Source: Glandiceps talaboti
Lineage: Eukaryota; Hemichordata; Enteropneusta; Spengelidae
Direction: 5' to 3'
NCBI RefSeq assembly: GCF_964340395.1
Contig: NC_135552.1
Location: forward strand, 18,022,181-18,086,180
Length of the DNA stretch: 64,000 nucleotides
Both the position numbers and the translations under genes were made by a program. Each line of letters begins with the position of its first letter. Position 1 is the stretch's first letter. The notes beneath the pieces were generated by a model. It saw nothing but the letters and a program-made list of their open reading frames with translations, was not told where the DNA came from and ran no database searches. This document shows positions 1-12,689 of the stretch, in pieces.

Positions 1-241
1 TTGAAAACATTATTAAAAATCAGAAAATATAGGAGGGCCATTTAGAGACACACAAGTTGTATAAATGTGTTGTGTACTTTACTATCTTTGAGTAGCCCAT
101 TTCACTCCACAGCTAGGTTTTGAGAACCCCATCCCATGTGGTCATTTTTGAGTGACCACACTCATATGAGTTGTCAGTTGTCTTTCAATGTGTATAAACT
201 GGCTAGTACAGATGAAATGGTAATCTATTTGTATGTAAAAC

Positions 242-770
242 CACAGGGAGCTCAGGCTTAGTTAGTTTTTTAAAGAAAAAACAAACAAACAAACAAACAA
301 ACAAACAAACAAACAAAAACACGAATGAATGAATGAATAAATAAATGAATAAATAAACAAACAAACAAACAAACAAACAAACAAACAAATAAATAAATAA
401 ATAAACAAATACTGACAAACATCAACAATAGAGTAATCACAAATGATGGAATGATTCGCAGTAATAGTATCAAGAATTAGTGAGTGTATGATTTCCTAGG
501 TGCAAAATAGTCACAATTTCAAATACCCCCCCCCCCCCCCCCCACCCAAAAGCTTTTTGGGGAATGTGGAATTGTGACTATTTTGCGTATAGGAAAACAC
601 ATACTAATTCTTGATACTGTGAAACATTCCATTATTGTTGATACTGATTTGTGATTACTCTAGTGTTGATGTTTGTAGGTATTTCTTTCTTTCTTTCTTT
701 ATTTGCTAATGTGTTTGTTTGTTTGTTTGTTAGTTTGTTTGTTTGTTTGTTTGCGCCTGAGTTCCCTGCG
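242..770. mobile_element. Foldback/MITE-like inverted-repeat element
   Basis: The two halves of this 529-bp stretch are imperfect reverse complements of each other, with arms of roughly 230-240 bp meeting at a C-rich centre (about 527-543). The ends match as C(A/G)CAGGGA(G/A)CTCAGGC. Both arms contain an AAAC/GTTT microsatellite at the same relative place. Outside the ends sit GTAAAAC (235-241) and CTAAAAC (771-777), a 7-bp near-perfect target-site duplication. No transposase is encoded. It lies 38 bp before the splice acceptor of the EAR exon. Class is inferred: a non-autonomous DNA transposon, perhaps hAT-like from the duplication size. Confidence 0.75.
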
Positions 771-808
771 CTAAAACTAGTATTGTCAACTTATTGTTTC
801 TACCACAG

Positions 809-1935
809 GTCTCCCCGTTGATGTATCTGGTTCATTCAATTCTACCCCGTCATCAATTCCAACCTCGTTGACACTGGATTCCGACACTATTGTCACCTCA
901 TTTCACGTCGATAGTAGTGCATACTTGGTATCGTACCAGCAACAAGGTAGTGGAAATGGGATTCATATACACGAGATTACGTCCGACGATCCATTGACTT
1001 TTACCAAGGTTCAAACTGTATCACGACTTTTCGTCAAACACGTTGAAGCTTTTGACATGAACGGTGATCAGTATATTGCTGTTACTGTCAGCGATGTCAG
1101 CAACACAGGTCAGCATTCATCAATTTACAAATGGAATAGTGGTAACAACAAATTCGACGAATTGCAAATTATCCCTACAGAAACTCTTAACGAACTCCGA
1201 TTTCATTTCTTTACTTCTACCACTGGTGGCGCTTTCTTAGTTCAAACGGCTGACGTTGTTAGCGGTGGTCACAAAACCATATTATATGAATGGTCAGATA
1301 ATCTTAATAAGTTTTCAGAAATTCAAGACATATCTTCCATCGAATCGAGTCAGGCTGTCACATTTATCGAGAATTGCAAGTTGTACTTGGTTTTGTCTTC
1401 AAATGTCGCTAGCAACCTTCCTAAAGTTTTTGTACAGGATGCCGATTCTCCTTACCATTTCTCAGAAATCAGGGATCCTGTAATCGAAAGTGCGAAATTC
1501 CACTTTCTTGCAAACCTACTGTTCAATAATGAGCAATACATAATAACTAGTTGGGACTTAAATATGAAACCTCCAGTGTACAAATGGGATGAAACAAATC
1601 AAAACTTCGCACAAGTGAGTTTTACGGCATCTACAGACGCTACACTCTCCGTGGCGGGTTCTATTATTCAATCATTTGAAATTGATTCCTATCCATTCGC
1701 AGTATTCGTAAGTTTGTCGATATTATCAAACAGCCGCCAGGTACGTCTCGTTAAACCACAACTCGATACCAACGAATTTGAGATTCATCAAGATTTACCG
1801 ACTCCAAACGCAGATGAGACACCCTTTGCTGTCCACGTATTCGAAGCCTTTGCGCAGACGTACACAATTTTCGGTATAAACAATGTCAATGATGTCAATG
1901 ATATGATACAAACACTAAAGTGGAATAATGATTAG
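809..1935 (+). CDS. EAR/EPTP-repeat (beta-propeller) protein, 3'-terminal exon
   Basis: This is one long open exon entered through the acceptor ending at 808 (phase 1, first complete codon CTC at 811) and closed by TAG at 1933-1935, about 374 residues. It consists of about seven tandem repeats of roughly 45-50 residues with the EAR (epilepsy-associated repeat, EPTP) pattern: a hydrophobic strand, a Gly/Asn-Asp-x-x-Tyr-hydrophobic strand (GDQYIAV, NEQYIIT), and a closing Tyr-(K/E)-Trp motif (SSIYKWNSG, TILYEWSDN, PPVYKWDET, TLKWNND). In LGI and TSPEAR proteins, seven EARs make a seven-bladed propeller used for extracellular binding, so a secreted adhesion or ligand role is likely. Upstream exons, including any signal peptide, lie outside the window. 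It is a paralogue of the C-terminal exon at 11644-12689, which starts in the same phase. The ligand is unknown. Confidence 0.85.
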
Positions 1936-2080
1936 TAGACGTGTACACCAAAATTGAACGCTTTCGACCATTTTCCGACTCGATCACTCATATCATGTGA
2001 TTGATATGTTTTTGACGACAATAACCGCCTTCCAATTTGTACATACTGGTGACGGGACACAATCAACTTGCTTACGATAT

Positions 2081-2086
2081 AATAAA
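2081..2086 (+). terminator. Polyadenylation signal candidate of the EAR gene
   Basis: AATAAA lies 145 bp after the stop codon of the EAR exon, the first such hexamer downstream. Placement supports use as the poly(A) signal; no transcript evidence is available. Confidence 0.45.
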
Positions 2087-2979
2087 GTCTCAATTGAAAA
2101 TTTTATTTCATCGGATGTTTGTTTTCGGAAATATCCACTTAAAATTACAGCAAGACGAGAAGCGAACAATTGCAGTGAAACTTAGATAAGATCTATGATA
2201 TCCATATAAACAACTTAGTTTGGAGTTTGTCACAGGATTAATATCTTAATATACAGTTTCTATCAACTTCTTTCGGGTGGTGATCGGTTGATTTTTTTCA
2301 TCATTGACATTATAGTAGCGGGATAAAGTATAAGATGGTTCTACTGTATATAATTATAATATTTCATTTTGAAAAATATATAAATACTATTCAATGGCAA
2401 CATGCATGGAATTGCGATAAAAATGTCCATTCAAGCAAGTTAGTGGAACTCATCGTCAGTAACAATATACTATTCTTGGCGTGTGTATATTGTCAGCGAT
2501 TATTCGGATTGTAGTTATTCGTATTATTATCATAAGAAATTTGTTGTCTGTAGTTTACCCATTTTCGTTTGTATTGAACAGTGCAGCATTTATTAATTAT
2601 TTGTGTATGTTTTAGAAACTTGTTATCTGTACATATATCCTTAAGCTTTATATTGTAAATTTAGAATATTGTGTAAATATTCTACGCTGATAATCAGTCA
2701 GTACTTTCACTTGGTTCGCAATATTAACTTTCAATTCTTTACAATGGTGGGTGACTTATAATATTATTATTCTCATATATAATGGAATGTACTAAGATGC
2801 TCATATTATTGTTTCATTAAATTTCATTCTGATATCATTGCAAAGCAGCCTGTTTGTGTTGGTCTTCTTTATTGAGGTACTATACGATTCATGGGGGGGA
2901 GGGGGGGGTTAGAGGGGTGGAATTCATAAGGCCCCATCATAAACCGTAGATACACAAACTTGAACAGGAACAGGCAAAC

Positions 2980-3091
2980 AAACACACACACACACACACA
3001 CACACATACACATACATACATACATACATACATACATACATACATACATACATACATACATACATACATACATACATACATACATACATAC

Positions 3092-3168
<77 letters not shown>

Positions 3169-3172
3169 TAGC
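2980..3172. repeat. Compound microsatellite (CA)n-(CATA)n-(TA)n
   Basis: A run of CA dinucleotides passes into about 20 CATA tetranucleotides and then about 38 TA dinucleotides. The His/Tyr/Ile-type reading frames across it are repeat artefacts. Confidence 0.95.
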
Positions 3173-3609
3173 TATCGTGGATCAGAATGATTCATTTGTA
3201 AGGTTCAAATTCAGTCCTGTTGCAATCTATTTCCCTGAAAAGCCCATATAATTATAGAACATTTTATATGTTGACTAGAACAGTCTGAGCAACGATTTAT
3301 TAACAGTCATAAACCATGAATAAAAACACACGTTATACGATACAAATATGGTTTGCCACTCTAACTATCACATTGGTGGACTTCAAATCGAATTGATCAG
3401 ACTTTATTTCTGCACTACACCGATGTTTAAGTACATGTATAGTGAAAATTCTGACTGAAAGGTAAACAGACACATCTGGAAAAAACACCCACGAAACCTT
3501 GGGACATGGCTGACCATGGATCTTTAATGAGATTCCATTATAGATTCATGGACTGACTTAGCATAGGATAGTACAATACCAGAAGCAGCGATTACGAATC
3601 TCTGTCACC

Positions 3610-3803
3610 AGATTAATAGTCTAACTGCTAGACCTCGGACTTTCTTCTGAAAGGTGCAATCGATATATTCTCGATAGTGGTCTGAGGTGCAATCGAGGGC
3701 GATTTCTTCTGAAAGGTGCTGTCGTCCTCACTAGCCACCTTCGGTCGCCTTCACAGTGAGCAAAATAGCCTGAGAAGTCTAGCAGCAAGACTACCAGATT
3801 AGC
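3610..3803. repeat. Imperfect inverted repeat, possible small MITE
   Basis: The left arm (AGTCTAACTGCTAGAC and flanks, about 3610-3645) pairs with the right arm (GTCTAGCAGCAAGACT and flanks, about 3768-3803). The interior has two copies of CTTCTGAAAGGTGC. No clear target-site duplication was found. Confidence 0.4.
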
Positions 3804-5308
3804 TGTAGTTTCACTACGAGTATTTGAATATCATGCTATGAAAGTATGGTTCCACTCTTCTTGTACACGGTTAACATATATATGGAACACTTCGATAACG
3901 AAAATGTCATCTGTCAATTTTTGTTTCGCGAGTGACTGACAGATTGTCCTATTTTGATATTGCTGGTTTCATAGACTCTATTGACCCAAGGCGTTTTATA
4001 ACACGTGTAAATAATCATTTAAATTGAATACGTTACCACTTGAATACATCCATATCATATTGAGTAGCTACCATCAAACTGAATGTACGTACGATTTAAT
4101 TAATCCTGGTGTAGTGACGTCATTCTGTGACGTCAGAAGTTTACCATATTTGTACTACCGAAAGTGTTGTCACAATGAACGGATTCAAAATAAACCGTTG
4201 TATTTTGAGTGAATAACTCAACTTTAAACACTACAATCGATAAAAATTATGAGTATCGTACAACCTATATCAGAAGATAAGACCCTATATGCTTAATTGT
4301 TATCGATACTTCAGTCAAGAGTGAGTGATAAAACGAGTTTTGCTAGTGAAATCACAACGAACATATGGCTTGATATTTCCATAATAGATTCCTACATTAC
4401 CTTTTGTCAGTACGGCTCTATGCGTAGTTTACCAAATTGTAAAGGTGAACGCACAATTTGAGTCCTTAATAAAACTACGTGATGAATATATTAATGAATA
4501 TATTTTAAAAAATGATCTCCGGGTTCTTATATCTCCCAATTGTTGTATTGTATATCATTCTCAATCCATTCTTGATTAATCGGAAGATGTTACTTTGAAA
4601 TCCATCCATCTATAAATTGTTCTTTATCAAAACTTGGATGCTATGAGGTGTGAATTTTTATTGAGTAGATGTACCGTACGGTTTCATTGATAAAAATGTA
4701 GCACTGCACCGTATGAAATGAGTTGCTATTGTATTGTATAATTAATTTTTTTTATAACTTATGAGGACTTCTGAAAACATGGTTGAAACGCATGATTGCA
4801 GAAATTAGAACAAGATGGACAACTTACTCTTATAAATAAACTATCCTGACACATTGGTATCTATTAGTGAATTTCTTTGTTCACTATCACATTTGGAAGA
4901 CAAAATAAAAGAGTGGGGGAAATACTTAAGGGTGGACAGTTTTAATTTCGGTAAAGCTATCGATATCGGTGTTACTCATTCTGTCGATGGTACAGGAGTG
5001 ACTGAGAAGTGTCTTCACATTTGTGTAGGTGAGTAGATTAAAATTATTAAATGTTTGAAAACTTGATAAATCTAGTAATATTAGTAACGGGGAAGGGAGG
5101 ATTCGCTGTCTACAACAAACAGGCAAATGACTTTTATCATATGAATAAGAGGATAGGGGTAATGAAACCCATGTATTGTGAGAAATGCAAGTCTTTTCAC
5201 AAGATAATCTTTAATGAGGGTCTCTTGGATTTAATAATAACGTTGTCAGTGTTATATACTAGATCAGTGTTATACTAGATCAATGTATTGTATAATTGAA
5301 ACCACACT

Positions 5309-5895
5309 TTGCAGAGAACTCTTCTCTCTCTATACACTTTTGCAGAGAACTCTCCACTCTATATGCATCTTTGCAGAGAAATCTCCACTCTATATGCACT
5401 TTTGCAGAGAACTCTCCACTCTATATACATCTTTGCAGAGAACTCTCCACTCTATACGCACCTTTGCAGAGAACTCTCCTCTCTATATGCACTTTTGCAG
5501 AGAATTCTTCTCTATATATACACCTTTGCAGAGAACTCTTCTCTCTATACACCTTTGCAGAGAAATCTCCACTCTATACGCACCTTTGCAGAGAACTCTC
5601 CACTCTATATACACCTTTGCAGAGAACTCTCCACTCTATACGCACCTTTGCAGAGAACTCTCCTCTCTATATGCACCTTTGCAGAGAACTCTTCTCTCTA
5701 TATACACCGTTGCAGAGAACTCTTCTCTCTCTATACACCTTTGCAGAGAACCCCTCTCTATATACACCTTTGCAGAGAACTCTTCTCTATATATACACCT
5801 TTGCAGAGAATTCTTCTCTCTATATACACCTTTGCAGAGAATTCTTCTCTCTATACACACTTTTGCAAAGAACTCTTCTCTCTATATACACCTTT
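5309..5895. repeat. 31-bp minisatellite (about 19 units)
   Basis: Tandem units of the form TGCAGAGAACTCTCC plus a CT/TA-rich tail repeat with a 31-bp period (for example starts at 5341 and 5372), with some shorter units. The unit has no stop codon in any forward frame and 31 is not a multiple of three, so all three forward frames stay open for 200-240 codons and cycle through the same peptide every 93 bp. This explains the apparent proteins here; no gene is called. Confidence 0.9.
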
Positions 5896-6334
5896 CTATA
5901 TATCGCTCTAGCAAACTTTTCCGAAGCGAAAATTTACAATCATTATTGCTTTTTCTCTTTTCTTTATTCGGTTTTTTGATAAATACAGTTAACAAAATGC
6001 AGTGAGATAATTTGAAAGGTTTGAAAGAATTCGATTTGTTAATATAGTACACATACGGATGGATGGAACCAATTCACACTGTCACTGTCCTGGTTCTAAA
6101 GTTCTCCTTCCATCCACAATGTTCCTTGTATTACATTATAAATATGCGTTTACATTCTTTGTCCTAGATCTCTGCATCGATGATGACTCCTTGGAGTGGA
6201 TCGCTGTTATTTTGGTTATTATTGGCCAACCATATCAATCGCTTTCAATGTGTTAATACAGAGTTGTTTGGGGTAAGGATAACATTAAATTATGTACAGA
6301 ATTGATTCGAGCTTTACGTTTAGTAATTCACATC

Positions 6335-6600
6335 CTCTACTGCAAAGTTATATTAAGTTATAGTGTTACATTTAATGATTTCCACCCACTGCCACAAAGT
6401 GATATGAAGTTATAGTGTTACATTTAATGATTTACACCCACTGCCACAAAGTGATATGAAGTTATAGTGTTACATTTAAGTGATATTAAGTGATAGTGTT
6501 ACATTTAATGATTCCCACCCTCTGCTACAAAGTGATATGAAGTTATAGTGTTACATTTAATGATTCACACCCTCTGCTACAAAATGATGTGAAGTTATAG
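6335..6600. repeat. About 52-bp minisatellite (4-5 units)
   Basis: Units of the form GTGTTACATTTAATGATT, then ACCC-CTGC and GTGATATGAAGTTATA, repeat at about 52 bp, with one internally deleted unit near 6468-6500. Confidence 0.8.
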
Positions 6601-6769
6601 AGTTAAAATGTACATGTATATCCGTTTTACTAACTATTGGTGACTTGGTTAACCTGTTACTATGTTACTGCTACTAAGTGGTGTTATATTACATGATATA
6701 CTAAAATACAAATGCAGTATAACATTTTTTTTTTAAAAATCACGCGTTGACGTCAAAATCGTCGCGAAT

Positions 6770-7575
6770 ACCACCAAAATCACTATTACCAAGACAAACA
6801 CTAGCACTACCACAATCATCACTCCCACCGTGACCAACACGAGCATACCACATACACCACTACCACCGCAATCACCACAGACACCACTACCACCACCATG
6901 ACCAACAAGATCACCATCACGGTCGACAATACCACCAAGACCAACACGAACACCTTCAAAGTCGTCAATAACAATATTACCAACATAGTCACCACCACAA
7001 TCGCGACCATAACCATGACCAACACGAATACCACTAACACCATGACTTATACGAGCACAACCAGATCCCCACTGCCACAATGACTAACAAGAGCACCACC
7101 ACAATCACCATTACCACCATGACCAACACGAACACCACCAAAGTCGTCAATACCACTGTCACCAATGCGAACACCACCACAATCCCCACTACCATCATGA
7201 CCAACACGAACACCACAGTCACCACTGCTACTATAACTAACACGATCTCTACCACAGTCGACACTACCACTGTGACCAACACGAGTGCCACTACAATCAC
7301 CACTATCACCATGACCAAAACGAACAACACCACAATCAACACTTCCACCATGACCAACATGTTCACCACAACAGTCACTTCTTTAACCATGGCCAACAGG
7401 AACACCACCATAATCACCACAACTAACACGAATACCACCACAATCACCACGACTAACACGAATACCACCAGAGTCGCCACTACCACCATGAGTACCACCA
7501 CAATCAACAGAGCCACCATGGCCAGCACGAACACCACCACAATCACCACCGCCATCATGACCACCATTGTCATTC
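6770..7575. repeat. ACC/AAC-rich degenerate minisatellite
   Basis: A long array built on ACCACCATGACCAACACGAA-like phrases. Periods are multiples of three, so a Thr/Asn-rich frame stays open on the plus strand and a Val-rich frame on the minus strand. There is no splice context, signal peptide or conserved domain, so repeat DNA is more likely than a mucin-like gene. Confidence 0.75.
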
Positions 7576-8341
7576 TACTAAACACCATTTATCCTTACTT
7601 TATTTGCCATTCTGTTCATTTCTTAGAACGATGTAGTGTTCGAATTCGAACCGAATCAAAGGATGGTACGAGGTAAGTTCTGGGTTTATAGAAACTGAGC
7701 ATCGTCACTGATGCTTGTTACCGAAAATATGAAAGGCGTTTCCACTAATTTACAAAAGTTGAAATTACAGTCGTTTTCATTAAACTTTTGGGATAAATCT
7801 GACTGAGTACAACACCAGAAAACGGTTATATACATTAGACAACATGCATCTAATTGACGAAACAAATACCTCATAATTTAACTGTTGAATCCTCAATATC
7901 GCTATTTCTGATATAAAGATTATCATGTCTAAAATCCTATTTCCATGTACGACTGTTGCTGTATATGGGTGACCTTCTATTTCAATAGTTACGTATATAT
8001 GTACTGGCGAACTTATAAAGACAAACAGTTGGGCATTATATCTTACGTCACTATCCCAAACAACAAAAACACAACTACAGTTTTAGATCTCACTTTTAAG
8101 GTGCAGACAGGTCGTTTTTTATTGTTTCTAATTTCTGATTACGACTTTAGTACACGATTGTACATGATGCCTCTTAATTTTGCCTGTGGTAGTTTTATTT
8201 TTATATTACACCATTTTTATATTCGTTCCTGATTTGCAGATAAGTTCGAAACGCGGTACTTTAAGCATGTGAAAAAGACATTTACGCTCTTAGATTGTTC
8301 ATATATTTCATGCATGCATGGACTGTCATTCTATTCTTCAG

Positions 8342-8940
8342 ACACCCACAAGAGGTCAGCTGCAGATGTTCTCACCATATGCAAATACTATCAAATAAAT
8401 GCAGAGAGTTTATCATGGTTAGAAAGTCAGACAGTTTGTGAAAATAAGCCTGGTGGTGGTCAGCTGGCTGAAATTGGAAACGTACTGCTTAATGACAGGC
8501 TATCCAGTATCATTTTGAGTAACAACTTGGGGAGTGCATGGTTTGATGCTTCGGACTCCGTCAATGACGACAGTGCTATATGTCTTTCCTTCAACAATTG
8601 GCAGAACGACTTGGTACCACAACCCCCTGTAATGTGTGCTGTCATAATGTAAGTATTTTGACTAATTCATATTTGCTGTTATTATTGTTAGTGTCGTTAT
8701 TGTTTGTGGTATGTTATCTGAGTTGTTATTTTGGTGGTTTATTATATTCCAGTATAGAGTTGTATAATAATATTATGATTTTAATATTGACGGACTTCAG
8801 ACTAATTTACGTTCATTTCTAGGTGTGATGGATATTGGCAAGAGTTGGACTGTTCACAATTAAAACCATTTGTCTGTCAGCTGCACGGTAAGTATATCAA
8901 ATACACACAGTACTTTCCCAAACTATCTTATTCGGTAAGC

Positions 8941-9023
<83 letters not shown>

Positions 9024-12000
9024 GCGTCCCTCTCCACATTCAAAACTTGTCTTATATTATTGGCTGTACCGGAAGACAAAGTTATGCTAGGGTCTTAAGA
9101 ACCCAGATATTTCTTAATTTCAGGAAGCCTCATCCCATTTTACTAGTAGTCAGCAGTAAATGTAGTTTACGAGTGCTTAAAATACTGTGAGAGTTGTCCA
9201 TTGGGCGGCATCTACCACGTCACAATAATCAGCTGTTCCAACCAACCCTGATTTTCCACTAACCATATTGTGCCCACTAACTCGTTTTTTGTTGGTAAAT
9301 ATTAGTTATGTCCTGCCAACGGTGGTAAATCAAAAAGTTGACTCCTCGAAGAGACTTCCCATTTATGTTGAATGAACTATATGAATTGATAACCATAATT
9401 TCATCTGTCAATTTACATCATATTACATGCACCGCGAGTACTAACATTTAACATTTTAACCAGTACACACAACATACTTTTGATGAGCTGGGAGCTTTCA
9501 ACTTCAAACAGTCAGTCGTGTTCACTCTCGATAGATGGCGCTGTTTGTGATGATGTCACACAGAGAATGCTCCCGTAGATATTAGGGGAGAAACAATCTG
9601 ATTAAAATCCGATGTAGATGTCGGCTAATCGTTCATTTTTATTTTACTTCCGTCTAGAGGCGGCCATCAAGACAAAAACGTAAACATGTATCACGAAGGT
9701 AAAACAACAATGAACGATTAGCCGACATCTACATACTTAGGATTTTAATCAGATTGGGAGAAAGTAAGCTTATTGTGTTCCATCTCTGTTCAGGTTGTTA
9801 GGGCAGCGCTTGATGTAAATGGCCTCCTTGATACCACGTTTCTGTCAGTTTAGACTCTCTATGAAGGACTTTAACGTTAGTCCACGTATCTTTGGATTTA
9901 TGGTTATCCTGTAATGGTGATAGGTGTCCAATTCTTCCCGCTCTCCATGTCTTATCAAAAATACATTCAAAAATCTCAACGGAAAAGCATTCAAAAAAAT
10001 TTATATTCCTTTTTTCGATCGAATTTTGAAGGAGGTAATTTTGATGTGAGTTTGTTTGGTTTCTTCCAGAGAATCCTACCATATCTGGGGGTACTTCAGA
10101 ATGTGAGAGTGGTACATGTGGTAGCAACGGACAATGCCAGGACTTACCAGGTGGGGGTTACACATGCACATGTGATCCTGGTTTCCAGGGAGACCACTGT
10201 GAAATCAACATAGACGACTGTGTGTCTTCACCATGCGAGAATGGAGGTGAATGTGTAGATGGCATCGATACATACACATGTTTATGTCCCAGTGGATATG
10301 ACGGCAATGTTTGTGAAAACTGTGAGTAGCTCAAGTTTACTTTACGAAATAAATTATTTGTATTAATCATGCGAGAAAGCTAACTCCGGTAGCCTATAAG
10401 TGACACGACAAAACAAAAAAATGTGTTACTTGTAGGCCACCGTAGGCTAACACATTCGTTGTGTTATTATGAAGAGTGAATCTACATAATATTTTTACAG
10501 GTTTTACAGCAAGAGTACATAACCGACTTATTTTTGGTACCTAACTTTACTGTAGACCGCCCGATGATCACATACATTTTGACAAATAAATGAGATTGTA
10601 TTTAGGGGATGACGTCATAGTCTGGCGTATTTACCACGAAGCATATAGTCCAAAAATTCATTTACAAAGGGAAACGGCACCATAGGGAATAGAGACATTT
10701 TATATGAAAGGACACCTACAGAGTGGGAAGCCTTCAGTAATTACATGTGTGTGTGGGGGGGGGGGGCGGCGCCGGGGGAATGGGAATGGTCATATTTTGC
10801 AAATAGGTACATCGCGAGGGCCACATTTTAGAAAAATGCAATCAGAAAAGGTTACCATTTTACTTTGGCTCACTGTATTATCTAACTTTGCTTTATTTTG
10901 TGAATTTTACCATCCAACCGTTGCCACATCCCACAACTACCACCACTGAATCATAATATCCGAACTTACCAATCACATCACTGCTGACAACCAATGAGTG
11001 AATCAATCGCTAGTTGTTGGTGTGACGAAAGGAGTGGCTACAGAAGTGATAATTTATAGTATAGCCCTGAGTCAGTTCAATGAATTTAACTAAATATACC
11101 TTTTGAGAAAAAGCTTGTAATTGTGATTTTATTCGAAGTGAAACTTATGAGGAGACATACTATTGAATGAGGGGGAACAGTGTGGTGAGATATTTGGGAC
11201 AATGTGGTGGAACGGGGATGTTGTTCTCGGTGCAGACAGAGTCGACAGATGTCCATCTGTTATTCAGCGTCTGTCATATTAGATCCAAACACACGGGATT
11301 TGATCAATTAATGCAATGCTTTTGTAAAACTTAACTGTGGTAGCAGTAAAGGGAAACATCAATGTGGTGGCAGCGGTGGGATAGTCCTTACCATTGATTC
11401 TGAGACCCATGTTCCTTTTCACGCCTGAAGGTATTTAATCCACGTTCTTAAAATATTTAAACGAGAGAGGGTCATGTTTTAGAGAGAGGAATTTGAGGGA
11501 GGGTTGGAGAACATTTTACGCAACAAACCGGGTTTGATTTCACTCCCCCCTTGTAATTACTGACGGCTCCTTAAACCTAGGCGTCAAATTTTGACCTTAT
11601 GTTGACGTCACTTTTACAAGCGATGATTATGATTTGTTGTTAGGTGTTTTGGAGACAGAAGAGAAGAGTGGAGAGTGGACTGAGGTGCCGATGTCGGAAA
11701 TCAACATACCAAGTGTGTCATCAGTGAAACGTATTACTTCATTTGTTCTAAAGGGAGATCAGTATATAATGATGTGTACTCATGACCAGAATGGTTGCCA
11801 GGGTTACCTATACGACAACACAGGCTTTACTTTACTTGATCAAAACAGTTTCTTCGATGACAATAATCTTGCATACGGTTGGCACGCCGAACCCTTTATG
11901 ATTAACGACGAACAATACCTCGCCATTGCAGTTAACAAAGTATCCAACGGCTTGGACTCGTCATCACTAGTCCTAAAATGGCAGGGTTCCAAATTCATCC

Positions 12001-12689
12001 TAGTCGACAGTTTCCCATTCACATCAGTAGGTGGAAGCCATTTTCACTTTTTCAGTTCCGTACATGGTCATTTTCTTGTTCTGTCAAACACACAAAGTTT
12101 AGATTTATTCATAGTGGATAGTATTGTATACAAATGGGATGACGTCACCAGCAAATTCACAACCTTCCAAGCTATCACGACGAACAGAGCTACTGAATCG
12201 ATATCTTTTACTGATCAGCAGACAACGTATTTGTTGTTTGCTGAGGATCAAGCTATTGCCTTGTATAGGCTAAGCGATGACGGTACCCTATTTGAAACCC
12301 ACATTGACAGTCTACCTTTTTCCCAACCCCGAGGCTATGCCAAGTTCTGGTTTCAATGTCAATGGCATTTAGTCGTATATGTCAACGACGCATCTGTGTA
12401 TGTATGGCAAAATGATGAACTTATCCTGACTACAGACAAATCAACTAATAGTTTCATGATAACGACAGAGGGAGGAGCGTGCACGTTTGTAGCAGATGGC
12501 TATCCGTTCCTGGTGACGACAACTTCATTTATGTTTAGTACAAACAGACCAAGAATATCAGACTTACTTGTTGAAAACGTTGACAGCGATTTTTCGTCTT
12601 CTGGTAAAACATGTCATAGCTTTGCCTACAACGGAAACACTTATCTACTACTGGGTGATGCACTAACTCCATTCTATCAATGGCAGTGA
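8342..12689 (+). CDS. C-type lectin / EGF / EGF / EAR-propeller protein (5' end not found)
   Basis: Exons by splice sites and phase: 8342-8648, 8823-8887, 10070-10321, 11644-12689 (TGA). Exons 1-2 encode a C-type lectin-like domain with the first Cys (LTICKYY), the WLESQTVC helix, GGQLAEI, an AWFDAS strand, and final Cys-containing strands ([17 protein letters not shown]). The usual WND/EPN sugar-binding motifs are not obvious. Exon 3 holds two EGF domains; the second has the CEVNIDDC-like linker form (CEINIDDC). Exon 4 is a 348-residue, about seven-blade EAR propeller ([29 protein letters not shown]). Module-boundary junctions are phase 1; the split inside the lectin domain is phase 2. All domains are extracellular types, so a secreted recognition or adhesion protein is likely. 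The first exon could instead begin at 8240. No signal-peptide exon could be identified upstream. Confidence 0.82.
8939..9022. repeat. (TCTG)n microsatellite
   Basis: About 20 TGTC tetranucleotides in the intron just after the lectin exon. Confidence 0.95.
9594..9755. mobile_element. 162-bp MITE with exact 8-bp target duplication
   Basis: Terminal inverted repeats of about 45 bp start CAATCTGATTAAAATCC and end GATTTTAATCAGATT; both arms share GATGTCGGCTAATCGTTCA or its complement. GGGAGAAA flanks it exactly on both sides (9586-9593 and 9756-9763). The 8-bp duplication fits hAT-type insertion. It lies in the lectin-to-EGF intron. Confidence 0.85.
10387..10443. repeat. Short inverted repeat in intron
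   Basis: CGGTAGCCTATAAGTGACAC pairs with the complement of GTGTTACTTGTAGGCCACCG, giving two 20-bp arms with few mismatches around a short A-rich loop. It is probably a MITE remnant. Confidence 0.5.

Larger units (their letters stand above)
2180..5300. other. Spacer downstream of the EAR gene
   Basis: Apart from the compound microsatellite and an imperfect inverted repeat at 3610-3803, I see no supported gene here. An open stretch at 4854-5030 ends in a GTGAGT-like donor and would read as a moderately charged peptide, but it has no convincing acceptor and no recognised domain, so it is not called as an exon. Confidence 0.4.

Noticed and set aside
2869-3190. Open frames of Tyr/Ile, Thr/His and Cys/Met repeats
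   Set aside because: They are translations of CA, CATA and TA microsatellites on both strands, without codon bias or splice context.
4854-5036. Possible exon with a GTGAGT-like donor
   Set aside because: No convincing acceptor, no recognised domain and no reading-phase partner in nearby exons.
7034-7676. Thr/Asn-rich (plus) and Val-rich (minus) frames of almost 200 codons
   Set aside because: The underlying DNA is a degenerate repeat whose period is a multiple of three, so openness on both strands is expected. There is no signal peptide, domain or splice evidence for a mucin.
8240-8341. Longer first exon for the lectin-EAR gene starting at 8240
   Set aside because: Open and in frame, but the acceptor at 8340 gives phase 1 and matches the lectin exon start of the neighbouring gene; kept only as an alternative.
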